Assembly (NCBI GenBank): GCA_949840805.1
Contig: CATKXR010000019.1
Location: 1-64,000 of the forward strand
Direction of reading: 5' to 3'
Source: an uncultured Lachnospiraceae bacterium
GTDB lineage: Bacteria > Bacillota > Clostridia > Lachnospirales > Lachnospiraceae
DNA length: 64,000 nucleotides
In this document: piece by piece, positions 1-9,683 of the stretch
Numbering within the stretch: position 1 is the first letter of the stretch
Layout: every line of letters starts with the position of its first letter
Notes under the pieces: model-generated
What the model was told of the DNA's origin: nothing
The model's input: the letters and a program-made list of their open reading frames with translations, nothing else
Database searches by the model: none
Position numbers and translations under genes: made by a program

Positions 1-1151
1 CCACCCTCACGAATAGCGAAACGAAGACCCTGCTCCATAGCTACCGGATGAATCAGCTCAACGCTCATCTCTACATTGTCGCCAGGCATACACATTTCGG
101 TGCCGGCCGGAAGCTCGCAAACGCCGGTAACGTCGGTTGTTCTGAAATAGAACTGCGGACGATAGTTGTTAAAGAACGGAGTATGACGGCCACCCTCGTC
201 CTTGGTCAGCACGTACACCTGAGCGGTGAACTTGTGATGGCACTTAACAGAACCGGGTTTTACCAGAACCTGACCACGCTCGATCTCGGTTCTCTGAACG
301 CCACGCAGCAGAGCGCCGATGTTATCGCCGGCCTGAGCCTCGTCCAGAAGCTTACGGAACATCTCGATACCGGTAACAACCGTCTTCCTGGTGTCTTCCT
401 TAATACCAACAATCTCAACCTCGTCATTCAGATGAAGAGTACCACGCTCTACACGACCAGTAGCAACCGTACCACGGCCGGTGATGGTGAATACGTCCTC
501 TACAGGCATCAGGAACGGCTTGTCGGTCTCACGCTCCGGATCCGGAACCCAAGAGTCAACCGCATCCATCAGCTCCAGAACTTTGTCGCCCCACTCGCTG
601 GACGGATCCTCAAGAGCCTTCAGAGCGGAACCCTGAATAATCGGGGTGTCATCGCCCGGGAACTCATACTCGTTCAGCAGCTCGCGGATCTCCATGTCAA
701 CCAGCTCTAACAGCTCCGGATCGTCAACCATATCGCACTTGTTCATAAATACAACGATATACGGAACGCCTACCTGACGGGACAGCAGGATATGCTCTCT
801 GGTCTGAGCCATAACACCGTCAGTAGCGGCAACTACCAGGATAGCGCCATCCATCTGGGCAGCACCGGTAATCATGTTCTTAACGTAGTCAGCATGCCCT
901 GGGCAGTCAACGTGCGCATAGTGTCTGTTATCAGTCTCGTACTCTACGTGAGCGGTGGAGATGGTGATACCACGCTCTCTCTCTTCCGGAGCCTTATCGA
1001 TGTTTTCAAATGCCACTGCCTCACCGGTACCCTTTCTCTCATGCAGGGTCTTGGTGATAGCTGCGGTCAGTGTGGTCTTACCATGGTCAACGTGGCCGAT
1101 GGTACCGATGTTACAATGCGGTTTGGTTCTCTCAAATTTTGCTTTTGCCAT
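1..1151 (-). CDS. tuf: Elongation factor Tu (3' end outside window)
   Basis: EF-Tu delivers aminoacyl-tRNA to the ribosome as a GTPase in the cytoplasm. The reading frame starts at ATG 1149-1151 and stays open to the window edge, giving 383 codons. The last visible residues, RFAIREG, belong to the conserved C-terminal barrel, so only about a dozen residues are missing. G1 GHVDHGKT (residues 19-26), DCPGHADY and NKCD are all present. An AGGAGG lies 10 nt before the start. It follows fusA after about 190 bp that contain a good promoter of its own, so it is probably transcribed both with the str operon and independently. The identity is certain; whether a second tuf copy exists elsewhere cannot be seen. 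Confidence 0.98.
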   Translation of the reverse strand, partial: MAKAKFERTKPHCNIGTIGHVDHGKTTLTAAITKTLHERKGTGEAVAFENIDKAPEERERGITISTAHVEYETDNRHYAHVDCPGHADYVKNMITGAAQMDGAILVVAATDGVMAQTREHILLSRQVGVPYIVVFMNKCDMVDDPELLELVDMEIRELLNEYEFPGDDTPIIQGSALKALEDPSSEWGDKVLELMDAVDSWVPDPERETDKPFLMPVEDVFTITGRGTVATGRVERGTLHLNDEVEIVGIKEDTRKTVVTGIEMFRKLLDEAQAGDNIGALLRGVQRTEIERGQVLVKPGSVKCHHKFTAQVYVLTKDEGGRHTPFFNNYRPQFYFRTTDVTGVCELPAGTEMCMPGDNVEMSVELIHPVAMEQGLRFAIREG

Positions 1152-1224
1152 TTTAAAACGTCCTCCTTAATTTGGCCACAATGGGCTTTCCTTATTATTA
1201 TATAGGTTTATATAGGCTGTCCTT

Positions 1225-1253
1225 ATTATATGCGATTTACACAAGTTTTTCAA
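1225..1253 (-). promoter_or_regulatory. Sigma-A type promoter of tuf
   Basis: Read on the minus strand: TTGAAA (1248-1253), a 17-bp spacer, and a perfect TATAAT (1225-1230). It lies in the fusA-tuf gap about 75 bp upstream of the tuf start, which fits an independent tuf transcript in addition to read-through from the str operon. Confidence 0.75.
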
Positions 1254-1340
1254 GCCTATTTTCCACTTCTTAATACTTATCATTCCTGCTTCGCAACAGT
1301 CCGGATACCCCTTGGGCTGTTACGGCATACGGCCATTTCG

Positions 1341-3458
1341 TTACCGTCTGTGCTCGGAGATGATCTTTTCCTGTACAGACTTGGGAACCGGCTCATATTT
1401 CTCAAAGAACATAGAGTAGTTGCCGCGTCCCTGGGTCTTGGAACGCAGGTCTGTGGAGTAACCGAACATCTCGGAAAGGGGTACATATGCCCTTACGATC
1501 TTTCCTCCGCCCAGGTCATCCATTCCTTCGATACGTCCGCGCCGGGAGTTGATGTCCCCGATTACGTCGCCCATATATTCTTCGGGCATGGTGACTTCTA
1601 CTTTCATGATCGGTTCAAGCAGGATGGAACCCGCCTTTTGCATGGCGTCTTTAAATGCCATGGAACCTGCAATCTTAAATGCCATCTCACTGGAGTCAAC
1701 CTCATGGTAAGAACCATCGAATACGGTAGCCTTTACACCCAGCACCGGGAATCCTGCCAGCACACCGCTCTTGGCTGCTTCCTCAATACCTTCGCCTACG
1801 GCAGGAATATACTCTTTCGGAATCGCACCGCCGACAACGGAGGATTCAAACTTAAAGGTCTCTTCCGCATTGGCGTCCATAGGCTCAAAGTGTACCTTAC
1901 AATGGCCGTACTGGCCGCGGCCGCCGGACTGCTTGGCATACTTGCTGTCCACATCCACCGCCTTGGTAAAGGTCTCTTTATAGGCAACCTGAGGAGCGCC
2001 GACGTTGGCTTCCACATTAAACTCACGAAGCAGACGGTCCACGATAATCTCCAGATGAAGCTCGCCCATACCGGAAATAATAGTCTGCCCGGTCTCCTGA
2101 TCGGTTCTCGCGCGGAAAGTAGGATCTTCCTCCGCAAGCTTTGCCAGCGCCTCACCCATCTTGCCCTGGCCTGCTTTCGTCTTGGGTTCAATGGCAATAT
2201 CAATAACCGGCTCCGGGAACTCCATGGATTCCAGAATAACCGGATGCTGCTCGTCACAGATCGTATCGCCGGTAGTCGTTAGCTTAAAGCCTACGGCGGC
2301 GGCTATATCGCCGGAATATACTTTATCCAGCTCCTGTCTCTTGTTGGCATGCATCTGCAGGATACGCCCCACACGCTCTTTCTTATTCTTAGTGGCATTC
2401 AAGATATAAGAACCGGAATTGAGGGTTCCCGAATACACCCGGAAGAATGCCAGTTTCCCCACAAAGGGATCAGTCATGATCTTAAATGCCAATGCAGAGA
2501 ACGGCTCCTCATCGGAGGAATGACGCTCAATCTCATTGCCTTCCATATCCACGCCTTTAATGGACGGAATATCGGTAGGCGCCGGCATATATTCCAAAAT
2601 CGCATCCAGAAGCTTCTGGACACCCTTGTTCCGATAAGCGCTCCCGCAGCATACCGGCACCGCGGTACACTCACAGGTAGCTTTTCTCAGAACCCGCTTC
2701 ATGTCCTCCACGGACGGCTCCTCGCCTTCCAGATACTGCATGGTCAGGTCATCATCCAGTTCACAGACCTTTTCCACCAGCTCGCTGCGATAGAGTTCGG
2801 CCTCATCCTTCATGTCCTCCGGCACATCTATAATAGAGACATCCTCTCCCTTATTATCATTATAAATGTATGCCTTCATCTCAAACAGGTCGATGATTCC
2901 CTTAAATTCATCTTCCTTGCCGATAGGCAACTGGAGGCAGATAGCATTCTTACCCAGCCGCTCACGGATCTGATCCACAGCGCCAAAGAAATTAGCGCCC
3001 AGGATATCCATCTTATTGATAAACGCCATACGGGGTACATTGTAGGTATCCGCCTGACGCCATACGTTCTCGGACTGCGGCTCCACGCCGCCCTTGGCAC
3101 AGAACACGCCGACAGCGCCGTCCAGAACACGCAGGGAACGCTCTACCTCAACCGTAAAATCCACGTGTCCGGGAGTATCGATAATATTAATCCGGTGCTC
3201 CAGAGCGCCTTTTTTCGGTCTGCAGTCTTCCTGCATGGTCCAATGACAGGTCGTAGCCGCTGAAGTGATTGTGATACCACGCTCCTGCTCCTGGGCCATC
3301 CAGTCCATGGTAGCAGTACCTTCATGAGTATCACCGATTTTGTAGTTTACACCAGTATAGTACAGGATACGCTCAGTCAATGTGGTCTTGCCGGCATCGA
3401 TGTGAGCCATGATCCCGATATTTCTGGTTCTCTCTAACGGATATTCTCTTCCAGCCAA
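1341..3458 (-). CDS. fusA: Elongation factor G
   Basis: This is the translocation GTPase of the ribosome, 705 residues, the usual length. It has G1 AHIDAGKT (residues 18-25), DTPGHVDF (94-101), NKMD near 150, and the domain IV/V C-terminus. The start is unusual: the codon at 3456-3458 is TTG, 7 nt behind a strong AGGAGG, and no ATG lies near that position. It sits 15 bp downstream of rpsG and before tuf, in standard str order. Nothing suggests a paralogue such as FusB or TetM-type; the length and G-domain match the housekeeping factor. Confidence 0.97.
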   Translation of the reverse strand: MAGREYPLERTRNIGIMAHIDAGKTTLTERILYYTGVNYKIGDTHEGTATMDWMAQEQERGITITSAATTCHWTMQEDCRPKKGALEHRINIIDTPGHVDFTVEVERSLRVLDGAVGVFCAKGGVEPQSENVWRQADTYNVPRMAFINKMDILGANFFGAVDQIRERLGKNAICLQLPIGKEDEFKGIIDLFEMKAYIYNDNKGEDVSIIDVPEDMKDEAELYRSELVEKVCELDDDLTMQYLEGEEPSVEDMKRVLRKATCECTAVPVCCGSAYRNKGVQKLLDAILEYMPAPTDIPSIKGVDMEGNEIERHSSDEEPFSALAFKIMTDPFVGKLAFFRVYSGTLNSGSYILNATKNKKERVGRILQMHANKRQELDKVYSGDIAAAVGFKLTTTGDTICDEQHPVILESMEFPEPVIDIAIEPKTKAGQGKMGEALAKLAEEDPTFRARTDQETGQTIISGMGELHLEIIVDRLLREFNVEANVGAPQVAYKETFTKAVDVDSKYAKQSGGRGQYGHCKVHFEPMDANAEETFKFESSVVGGAIPKEYIPAVGEGIEEAAKSGVLAGFPVLGVKATVFDGSYHEVDSSEMAFKIAGSMAFKDAMQKAGSILLEPIMKVEVTMPEEYMGDVIGDINSRRGRIEGMDDLGGGKIVRAYVPLSEMFGYSTDLRSKTQGRGNYSMFFEKYEPVPKSVQEKIISEHRR

Positions 3459-3473
3459 AGCTTTGTCCTCCTA

Positions 3474-3944
3474 TTAGAATCTAAAATGGGAGAAGGCCTT
3501 GTTAGCCTCTGCCATCTTATGCATATCTTCTTTACGCTTCACGGACGCGCCTGTATTGTTGGCCGCATCCATGATCTCGTTGGCCAGACGCTCTTCCTGG
3601 GTCTTTTCATTTCTCTTGCGGGAGAACATGGTGATCCAGCGAAGCGCCAGTGTCTGACGTCTCTCAGGCTTAACCTCGATCGGCACCTGATAGGTGGCGC
3701 CGCCGATTCTCTTGGCCTTGACCTCAAGGACGGGCATGATGTTGTTCATGGCCTCCTCAAAAACCTCTACCGCGGGCTTTCCGGTCTTGTCCTCAACACG
3801 GGCAAATGCACCGTATACGATCTTCTGGGCAACGCCTCTCTTGCCGTCTAACATAATGTTGTTGATCAGCTTGGTTACAACTTTATTGTTGTATAAAGGA
3901 TCCGCTAATACGTCTCTTTTCTGAATATGTCCTTTACGTGGCAC
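3474..3944 (-). CDS. rpsG: 30S ribosomal protein S7
   Basis: This is the primary binder of the 3' major domain of 16S rRNA, 156 residues, exactly the usual length. The protein begins (M)[10 protein letters not shown] and contains [14 protein letters not shown] and the RRQTLALRW segment typical of S7. I chose the GTG at 3942-3944 because it gives the canonical N-terminus and follows AAGGAGG at proper spacing; an upstream in-frame start at 4007 would add 21 residues with no family support. It is the second gene of the str operon, with an unusually long 255-bp gap after rpsL. Confidence 0.97.
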   Translation of the reverse strand: MPRKGHIQKRDVLADPLYNNKVVTKLINNIMLDGKRGVAQKIVYGAFARVEDKTGKPAVEVFEEAMNNIMPVLEVKAKRIGGATYQVPIEVKPERRQTLALRWITMFSRKRNEKTQEERLANEIMDAANNTGASVKRKEDMHKMAEANKAFSHFRF

Positions 3945-4199
3945 GTTACTTCCCTCCTTAATCATGGTGCAGGCTGCTGCGCGGCGGGCGAACCCGGCCT
4001 TTTGCACTTTCTACTGCCTGCAAAAATTAATTCATCGGTACTCACATGTTTCCATAAAATGTGTTCGCGCTCGGTCGTTTGATCTATTCCTGCAACCTAC
4101 AGGTCAATATCACCGGCACTACAATCACTTTACTGCCGTTAGTGGTACTTCGTTTGCCGCTTTATAATCAAAAAGCAGCATTATAAACTTTGCAGCCTG
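3945..4199 (-). other. rpsL-rpsG intergenic spacer
   Basis: This gap of 255 bp lies inside the str operon, where most relatives have well under 100 bp. No ORF with a ribosome binding site was found on the minus strand. It could hold a translational operator for S7 or an attenuator, but I could not draw a convincing structure by eye. Confidence 0.4.
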
Positions 4200-4622
4200 T
4201 TACTTTTTGGCGGCTTTCGGCCGCTTCGCGCCATATTTGGAACGGGCTTTCTTGCGGTTGGCAACGCCGGCAGTATCTAAGGTACCACGAATAATATGAT
4301 ATCTCGTACCTGGCAGATCCTTTACTCTTCCGCCGCGGATCAGCACCACGCTGTGCTCCTGCAGATTATGCCCCTCTCCGGGAATGTAACTGGTAACCTC
4401 GATTCCATTAGAAAGACGTACTCTGGCAATCTTACGAAGTGCAGAGTTCGGCTTCTTCGGGGTAGCAGTCTTAACCGCGGTACAAACGCCCCTTTTCTGT
4501 GGGGAGGAGATATCGGTAGCACGCTTGCGCAGGGAATTGTAACCTCTCTGCAGAGCTGGTGCCGTGGACTTCTTCACCGATGTCTGTCTTCCCTTTCTCA
4601 CTAACTGGTTAAATGTTGGCAT
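4200..4622 (-). CDS. rpsL: 30S ribosomal protein S12
   Basis: S12 is the decoding-centre protein of the small subunit and the classical streptomycin-resistance target. It has 140 residues, the longer Firmicutes form (E. coli has 124), with extra residues around 20-40. The invariant [11 protein letters not shown] (54-64) and GGRVKDLPG (97-105) loops are intact; the lysine of TPKKPNS is the wild-type (streptomycin-sensitive) residue at the position equivalent to E. coli K42. Its ATG at 4620-4622 has an AGGAGGTG ribosome binding site. It is the first gene of the str operon, behind a consensus promoter at 4717-4745. Confidence 0.98.
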   Translation of the reverse strand: MPTFNQLVRKGRQTSVKKSTAPALQRGYNSLRKRATDISSPQKRGVCTAVKTATPKKPNSALRKIARVRLSNGIEVTSYIPGEGHNLQEHSVVLIRGGRVKDLPGTRYHIIRGTLDTAGVANRKKARSKYGAKRPKAAKK

Positions 4623-4716
4623 TCCTTTTCACCTCCTGTGATATTGTCTGTTGGTTGCTGTAAGTTGTCAGCTTTTTGCACGCAAAAAAATATGACGTGT
4701 TTTTGCACGCCATACC

Positions 4717-4745
4717 ATTATATCTGGATTGTAAAACCCTGTCAA
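4717..4745 (-). promoter_or_regulatory. Consensus sigma-A promoter of the str operon
   Basis: On the minus strand a perfect TTGACA (4740-4745), a 17-bp spacer and a perfect TATAAT (4717-4722) lie about 95 bp upstream of rpsL. This is the strongest promoter seen in the window, as expected for ribosomal protein genes. Confidence 0.88.
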
Positions 4746-4799
4746 GGGAATTTTTACTATAAATCTTAGAAAATTTCGGCTTAATCAGTTTTTTCCCTT

Positions 4800-4841
4800 T
4801 TTAATGCACGTACAATGAAATTTAATGCATGTACAGTAAAA
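4800..4841. repeat. Tandem 21-bp repeat between rpsL and the divergent membrane gene
   Basis: Two abutting 21-bp units (4800-4820 and 4821-4841) match at 18 of 21 positions; each begins TTTAATGCA and contains GTACA. They lie upstream of the rpsL -35 box and about 45 bp before the plus-strand gene at 4886, so an operator for either gene is possible. Confidence 0.6.
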
Positions 4842-4885
4842 TAGCAACATAGATATAGAACAAACCTGTACAAGAAAGGACTTTT

Positions 4886-5251
4886 ATGAATATTTCCAAA
4901 TCAAAGGTATTGCTGCGGTCTCTGCTGATGGCATATCTTTTGTCCGGCATTCTGCTCCTTGTCCTGTCCTTTGCCCTTTACCGGCTGAAGCTGGGGGAGC
5001 AGCAGATCAATGCCGCCGTCTATGGCGTCTATGTGATCGCCTGCCTGTTCGGAGGCTTTTTAGCCGGCAAAGCCTCCCTTTCCCGCCGTTTTTTCTGGGG
5101 GATGCTCACCGGGATTCTGTATTTTGCCGTGCTGTTCGCCGTCTCCTGGCTGATGAACCGGAACACCATGATCATACCCGACCTGACAAAAAGCGCCACT
5201 GTCCTGGCCTGCTGCGTCGCAGGAGGAACTGCAGGCGGAATGTTCAGCTAA
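4886..5251 (+). CDS. TIGR04086-family membrane protein
   Basis: This is a 121-residue integral membrane protein with four predicted hydrophobic segments (about 10-30, 42-60, 69-90, 100-118) separated by very short loops. It matches my memory of the TIGR04086 (YrzE-like) family of Clostridia and Bacilli, whose function is unknown. AAAGGA precedes the ATG. It is transcribed away from the str operon, with a 21-bp tandem repeat in the shared upstream region. A hairpin at 5282-5321 separates it from the convergent gene at 5339. Confidence 0.7.
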   Translation: MNISKSKVLLRSLLMAYLLSGILLLVLSFALYRLKLGEQQINAAVYGVYVIACLFGGFLAGKASLSRRFFWGMLTGILYFAVLFAVSWLMNRNTMIIPDLTKSATVLACCVAGGTAGGMFS

Positions 5252-5281
5252 AAAGAGAAATATACACTCCGGATTCCCCTT

Positions 5282-5321
5282 GCGGAAAGGGCCGCCCATC
5301 CATTTAAGCAGCCCTTTCTGC
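5282..5321. terminator. Hairpin between convergent genes
   Basis: GCGGAAAGGGC (5282-5292) pairs with GCCCTTTCTGC (5311-5321), 11 bp with one G-U wobble, around an 18-nt loop. The poly-T tract is poor, so it is only a candidate bidirectional terminator. Confidence 0.45.
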
Positions 5322-5338
5322 CTTCGCAAATCATCCAT

Positions 5339-5809
5339 TCACAGACGAATCCCCTGCCACTTTAAAAGAACAATCAGCATGACCAGTCCACCTGCCACCA
5401 CTACATAAAACACCTCTTCCATGGGAATCCGTATCGCCCGGTCATAACTTCCTTCGTCATCTACTAACATAAATTCTTCCGGATTGCTGGTATTATAACG
5501 GATCTCATACTCCCATCCCTTTTGATACCACCAATCCTGATCCGTAAACAGACACGTCTTCTTTTCATACTCCACCCCGTCCACCTCATAGTGAAACACC
5601 GGCCAATAATAGAAATCATTCCGGATACGGCTGTAACCGTATCGCTCTATCTCGACTTCTACTACCTTTGCCGTGGTTCTTCCTGTATAAAAGCGGCGTG
5701 CCCTCTCGATTCCTTCCCTCATCTCATTACAGGTTGTGACAATGACCAGAAATTGAACCCCGATTATTGCTGCTGCCCCCAACACAACCAACAATCCAAG
5801 AACAACCAT
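5339..5809 (-). CDS. DUF3592-like membrane protein
   Basis: This 156-residue protein has a hydrophobic segment at each end (about 2-26 and 132-150) around a soluble beta-rich middle. The middle contains ARRFYTGRTTAKVVEVE and YYWPVFHYEVDGVEYE, a pattern typical of DUF3592-type proteins in which an extracytoplasmic domain sits between two helices. The function is unknown. The ATG follows GGAGGTAT. It lies 23 bp downstream of the CorC-like gene and may be cotranscribed with it. Confidence 0.6.
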   Translation of the reverse strand: MVVLGLLVVLGAAAIIGVQFLVIVTTCNEMREGIERARRFYTGRTTAKVVEVEIERYGYSRIRNDFYYWPVFHYEVDGVEYEKKTCLFTDQDWWYQKGWEYEIRYNTSNPEEFMLVDDEGSYDRAIRIPMEEVFYVVVAGGLVMLIVLLKWQGIRL

Positions 5810-5832
5810 ATACCTCCTGCCTTATCCCTTTA

Positions 5833-7170
5833 TCAGGATGCCGCGCTCTCCGTCTCGTCCTCCTGATCCTTCTTCCCCTGCTCCTCCTGGCCGGAAATCT
5901 CGCCGTTCTCCTCCTCATTGAGAATGTACAGATGAATCTTCTCAATCCGGTTCTTCTCCACGCTTTCCACTACCAGACGCAATCCCTCATGGCACACTTC
6001 CTCTCCGGCCTCCGGCAGATGATCCAAAAGACCGATTACCAAACCGCCGATCGAATCATACGCCTCTGATTCCAGCTTCAGATTCAGCCAGCCGTTTAAG
6101 TCGTCCAGCTTCATGGAACCGCTGACCAGATATTCATCAGCTGCGATCATCTTCAGCGCGTCTTCCTCATCCTCATCGTACTCATCCCGGATTTCGCCTA
6201 CGATTTCTTCCAGCATATCCTCTAAAGTAACCATGCCTGCCGTAGCTCCATACTCATCCAGCACAATAATAAAATTATTAAAGGTCTTGCGCATTTCCAC
6301 CATCAGCTCCGCTGTCTTTTTGTACTCGTAAGTATACAGCGGCTGTCTTAAGAAATCCCGGATGGTAAAGGACTTCCGCTCAGCCAGCAAAAAGTCTTTC
6401 ACATTGATGATGCCGATCACATTATCCGTAGTCCCCTCATACACCGGAAACCGGGTAAATTTCTCCCGGCGAAAGATCTCCATCAATTCCTCAAAGGTTG
6501 TGTCCACATCCACCATAACCATGTCAATCCGGGGCACCATCACATCCTTTGCCACCGAATCGCCAAAGTCGAACACATTGTTAATCATTTTCTTTTCTTC
6601 TGTCTCAATAACGCCTTCCTCATGGCTTACCTCCACAATCGTCCGCAGCTCATCCTCCGTGATCGCCTCCTGCTTCTTATTGGGATCCACCCGCAATAGC
6701 AGCAAAAATCCAAGAGAAAGCTTATTGATGCAGAAAATCACCGGCGTCAGAAGAGTCATCATCAGATAAATGATCCTCGCATAACCAAGAGCCAGCCGTT
6801 CCGAATGGATCGTAGCCAATGTTTTGGGGGAAATCTCCCCAAAGACCAGAATCAACAGTGTCAGGATACCGGTTGCCACGCCTACTGCTTTACTTCCAAA
6901 CAAGTCCGTGGTCAGGGTGGTCATCAAAGAAGACGCTGATAAATTTACAACATTATTGCCTACCAAAATGGTACTCAGCATTTTCCCTGAATCTTCAATC
7001 ACCTTTGTGAGTGTGACGGCTCTCTTATCTCCTGCCTCCGCCAGGGTCCGCACCCGCATGCGGTTGACCGTAGTAAGCGCCGTCTCCGCCGAAGAAAAAA
7101 AGGCAGAAAGGCCAAGCAGCACAACAACCGTACAGATTTGTATGCCCGTACTGTCTCCTGAATCTAACAT
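5833..7170 (-). CDS. CNNM/CorC-type transporter-associated protein (hemolysin family)
   Basis: 445 residues with the standard three-part architecture: an N-terminal CNNM/DUF21 membrane domain with about four helices (1-165), a CBS pair (about 205-335, including VMVPRIDMVMV and DEYGATAGMVTLEDMLEEIVGEI), and a CorC_HlyC C-terminal domain (about 350-430). The family is linked to Mg2+/Co2+ efflux and adenine-nucleotide sensing by the CBS domains; the name hemolysin is historical. The last 20 residues are highly acidic. The ATG has AAGGAG about 14 nt upstream, which is somewhat far. The substrate cannot be told from the sequence. Confidence 0.88.
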   Translation of the reverse strand: MLDSGDSTGIQICTVVVLLGLSAFFSSAETALTTVNRMRVRTLAEAGDKRAVTLTKVIEDSGKMLSTILVGNNVVNLSASSLMTTLTTDLFGSKAVGVATGILTLLILVFGEISPKTLATIHSERLALGYARIIYLMMTLLTPVIFCINKLSLGFLLLLRVDPNKKQEAITEDELRTIVEVSHEEGVIETEEKKMINNVFDFGDSVAKDVMVPRIDMVMVDVDTTFEELMEIFRREKFTRFPVYEGTTDNVIGIINVKDFLLAERKSFTIRDFLRQPLYTYEYKKTAELMVEMRKTFNNFIIVLDEYGATAGMVTLEDMLEEIVGEIRDEYDEDEEDALKMIAADEYLVSGSMKLDDLNGWLNLKLESEAYDSIGGLVIGLLDHLPEAGEEVCHEGLRLVVESVEKNRIEKIHLYILNEEENGEISGQEEQGKKDQEDETESAAS

Positions 7171-7285
7171 AAAATTACTTTAATCTCCTTTCCGTTTTAT
7201 CAGGTATCGGCCGGCATACTTCAAAAACCGCAACAGGCCGGATACCTCCTTCATCGCTGCCAAAAACATCAAATTGCATAAGATT

Positions 7286-7804
7286 CTACAATATTTCCCT
7301 GGTCTTGTCAATCTTTATTTCTGCCGGCACGCCAGCCTTTTTATCCTTACAAGAAGGTTTTGACAGCAGGATGGCCTGTATGCCTGTCCCCAAAAAGATA
7401 AAAATATCTCCCAGATTAAAAACAATCTTTTTTAAAGGGCCAAAACGGAGACTGAAATAATCTACCACATATCCCCGTGCGTACCGGTCATAAAGATTGC
7501 TTACAGAACCTCCGATCACAAAGCTTAATGCCGCTTTTTCCATCCATTTTCCTCTGGACTTTATCTTTTCTATAAGCCCTCCTGTCAATACAGAAGCCAG
7601 TATCAGAGGAATCAGCCGTACCAGCTCCTTGTGTTCTTCCAGCAGTCCGAAGGGAAATCCCTCATTATGGTTCCGGTATAGCCATATTTTATCTTTTGTC
7701 CCTTCAAGGGGCCTGGGAAACCGCTCCGGTTCCTGCGCTTCAATCTTATATTTCAGCCACTGATCCCCCCCTGCTATGATCATGATTAATCCCATCCATG
7801 TCAT
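7286..7804 (-). CDS. lspA: Signal peptidase II-like lipoprotein peptidase
   Basis: 172 residues with four hydrophobic segments. LspA removes the signal peptide of diacylglyceryl-modified prolipoproteins in the membrane. The family landmarks are present but divergent: GGDQWLK (12-18), HNEG (46-49), GGSVSNLYDR (98-107), GYVVDYF (111-117) and FNLGD (129-133). The catalytic aspartates correspond to D115 and D133. FNLGD replaces the usual FNxAD, and the family's first cytoplasmic loop carries an unusual KDKIWLY segment, so this may be a second, diverged paralogue. The ATG follows AGGAGG and a clear promoter (7836-7864). Confidence 0.75.
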   Translation of the reverse strand: MTWMGLIMIIAGGDQWLKYKIEAQEPERFPRPLEGTKDKIWLYRNHNEGFPFGLLEEHKELVRLIPLILASVLTGGLIEKIKSRGKWMEKAALSFVIGGSVSNLYDRYARGYVVDYFSLRFGPLKKIVFNLGDIFIFLGTGIQAILLSKPSCKDKKAGVPAEIKIDKTREIL

Positions 7805-7835
7805 AGAAATGCCCTCCTGTTCTAATGATTATTTT

Positions 7836-7864
7836 ATTATACTATTTTTACGGACAATAATCAA
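7836..7864 (-). promoter_or_regulatory. Sigma-A type promoter of the lspA-like gene
   Basis: Minus strand TTGATT (7859-7864), 17-bp spacer, perfect TATAAT (7836-7841), about 30 bp upstream of the ATG. Confidence 0.65.
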
Positions 7865-7914
7865 TTCCATACCTAAACTCATATTCATATTTTAAAAGGA
7901 AAAAGGAGGCTGCC

Positions 7915-9648
7915 ATGCCAGTCTGCAGCCATGCCCCGTCATCCGAAGAATATATGGATTTTATCATCCACTACTCGCCCCGCTCTCTCCCGTCCCTCCG
8001 GGAGCTGGCAGACTCCGAATGCATTAATTTTATCAGCCGGAGCTTTGCTGTTATTCATTATCCGAAAAGCAGCCTGGAGCCTTTAAGTTTATCACTCTAC
8101 TCTTACAGCATTATTCCCAAACTATTTGGCCTTTTGGACACCACGGCCTTAGAAGCCGGCGGCATCCTTCCGGTATTTGACCAGCCTTCCCTTTTATCTG
8201 ACGGAAGCGGTGTTATCATAGGGCTCGTAGATACAGGTATTGACTATACAAATCCTCTGTTCCGCAATCCCGACGGTTCCAGCCGAATCCTGGGAATCTG
8301 GGATCAGTCCATCGAAGCAGACGAAGCCCCTCCGGAAATTGATGGATTTTCACCTCTTTACGGTTCCACCTACACCCAGGAGCAGATCAATGAGGCATTA
8401 AAAAATGACGATCCCTATTCCATAGTCCCCAGCCGCGACACAGACGGTCACGGAACCTTCATGGCAGGGGTAGCTGCCGGCAACCGGATTGACCGTCCTG
8501 TATCCTTCTCCGGCGCCGCCCCCAATGCCTCATTAGCCGTGGTAAAGCTAAAACCTGCCAAACAATACTTGCGGGACTTTTTTCTGGTACAAACCGAAGA
8601 AGATGTCTTCCAGGAAAATGATATCATGGCCGCCGTCACTTATCTCTTGAGTATAGCCGGCCTGTACCAGCGCCCTCTTGTTATCTACCTTGGCGTGGGA
8701 ACCAACCAGGGGAGCCATGAAGGCAATAGTCCCTTAAGCCAGCTTCTTGAAAATCTGAGAGGCTTCGTAGGGCTTGCTGTTGTTGCAGGTGCAGGTAATG
8801 AGATGGGATATCATCACCATTTTAAAGGGAACATGTCTCCGGACCAGGAATATGAAGATATTGAACTTCGGGTTGCCGCCGACGAAACCGGCTTCTGTAT
8901 GGAAATGTGGTCCCAAGAACCAGAGCTTTATACCATTGGAGTGGTTTCCCCTTCCGGGGAAGTTGTAGACCGGATCCCTCTGCGCCTGGGAGCCGAAACC
9001 GTCATACCCTTCCGTCTGGACACTACCTCCCTGACCATCAATTACCAGAACTTTGAAAGCAGCTCCGGAAGCCAGCTCATCTTCATGCGCTTTGAAACTC
9101 CCGCATCGGGAATCTGGCGGATCCGTGTGTATCCTACCTTGTATATTACCGGCAATTTCCATGTGTGGCTGCCCATGCACGGCTTTATATCGGACCAGAC
9201 TATCTTCCTGCGGCCGGATCCCAACAACACGACCATGGATCCTGGAAACAGTGAACTGCCGCTTACCGTAGCCGCTTACAATCATACCAACAGCAGCATC
9301 TATATCCACAGCAGCCGGGGCTACACGCCCAGTAACCGCATAAAACCTGACATCGCCGCTCCCGGGGTAGATGTACAAGGCCCTGCTGTGGGCGCTTCCA
9401 TCGAAAGTGAACTTCGGTTTATGCGTCGCTCCGGCTCCTCTGTATCTGCTGCCATTGCTGCCGGCGCTGTTGCAGATATCATTGCCTGGAGCTATATCAA
9501 CAATAACGCCGTGGGCCTTAGCAGCACCGCTGTCAATTCCATGGTGATCCGGGGCGCCAACCGCAATCCTTCCTTTTCCTATCCCAATCCGGTCTGGGGA
9601 TTCGGCACCCTGGATCTCTACCAGACCTTTCTCCAGAGCCGGGAGTAA
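7915..9648 (+). CDS. Subtilisin-like serine protease (S8 family, Csp-like)
   Basis: 577 residues, a subtilase with the complete catalytic triad: D106 in GLVDTGIDY, H179 in DTDGHGTFMAG, and S509 in SGSSVSAA. The last motif is a variant of GTSMAxP. No signal peptide is visible; the N-terminus is an about 90-residue prodomain-like region. A long beta-rich insertion (about 290-440) lies between H and S. The size and layout resemble the germination proteases CspA/B/C of Clostridia and the related cytoplasmic or forespore S8 proteins common in Lachnospiraceae. Unlike CspA and CspC of C. difficile, no triad residue is lost. AAAGGAGG precedes the ATG. A role in spore germination is an inference only. 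Confidence 0.85.
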   Translation: MPVCSHAPSSEEYMDFIIHYSPRSLPSLRELADSECINFISRSFAVIHYPKSSLEPLSLSLYSYSIIPKLFGLLDTTALEAGGILPVFDQPSLLSDGSGVIIGLVDTGIDYTNPLFRNPDGSSRILGIWDQSIEADEAPPEIDGFSPLYGSTYTQEQINEALKNDDPYSIVPSRDTDGHGTFMAGVAAGNRIDRPVSFSGAAPNASLAVVKLKPAKQYLRDFFLVQTEEDVFQENDIMAAVTYLLSIAGLYQRPLVIYLGVGTNQGSHEGNSPLSQLLENLRGFVGLAVVAGAGNEMGYHHHFKGNMSPDQEYEDIELRVAADETGFCMEMWSQEPELYTIGVVSPSGEVVDRIPLRLGAETVIPFRLDTTSLTINYQNFESSSGSQLIFMRFETPASGIWRIRVYPTLYITGNFHVWLPMHGFISDQTIFLRPDPNNTTMDPGNSELPLTVAAYNHTNSSIYIHSSRGYTPSNRIKPDIAAPGVDVQGPAVGASIESELRFMRRSGSSVSAAIAAGAVADIIAWSYINNNAVGLSSTAVNSMVIRGANRNPSFSYPNPVWGFGTLDLYQTFLQSRE

Positions 9649-9683
9649 TACAATTCCTGAAACCTGACCCGTCGCCTGACATG

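Noticed and set aside
48-710. Plus-strand frame of 220 codons opposite tuf
   Set aside because: EF-Tu occupies the other strand with full conservation.
1230-3263. Long plus-strand frames of 304 and 350 codons opposite fusA
   Set aside because: They lie entirely antisense to a complete, conserved EF-G gene, have no family match and no ribosome binding site, and arise from the base composition of the real gene.
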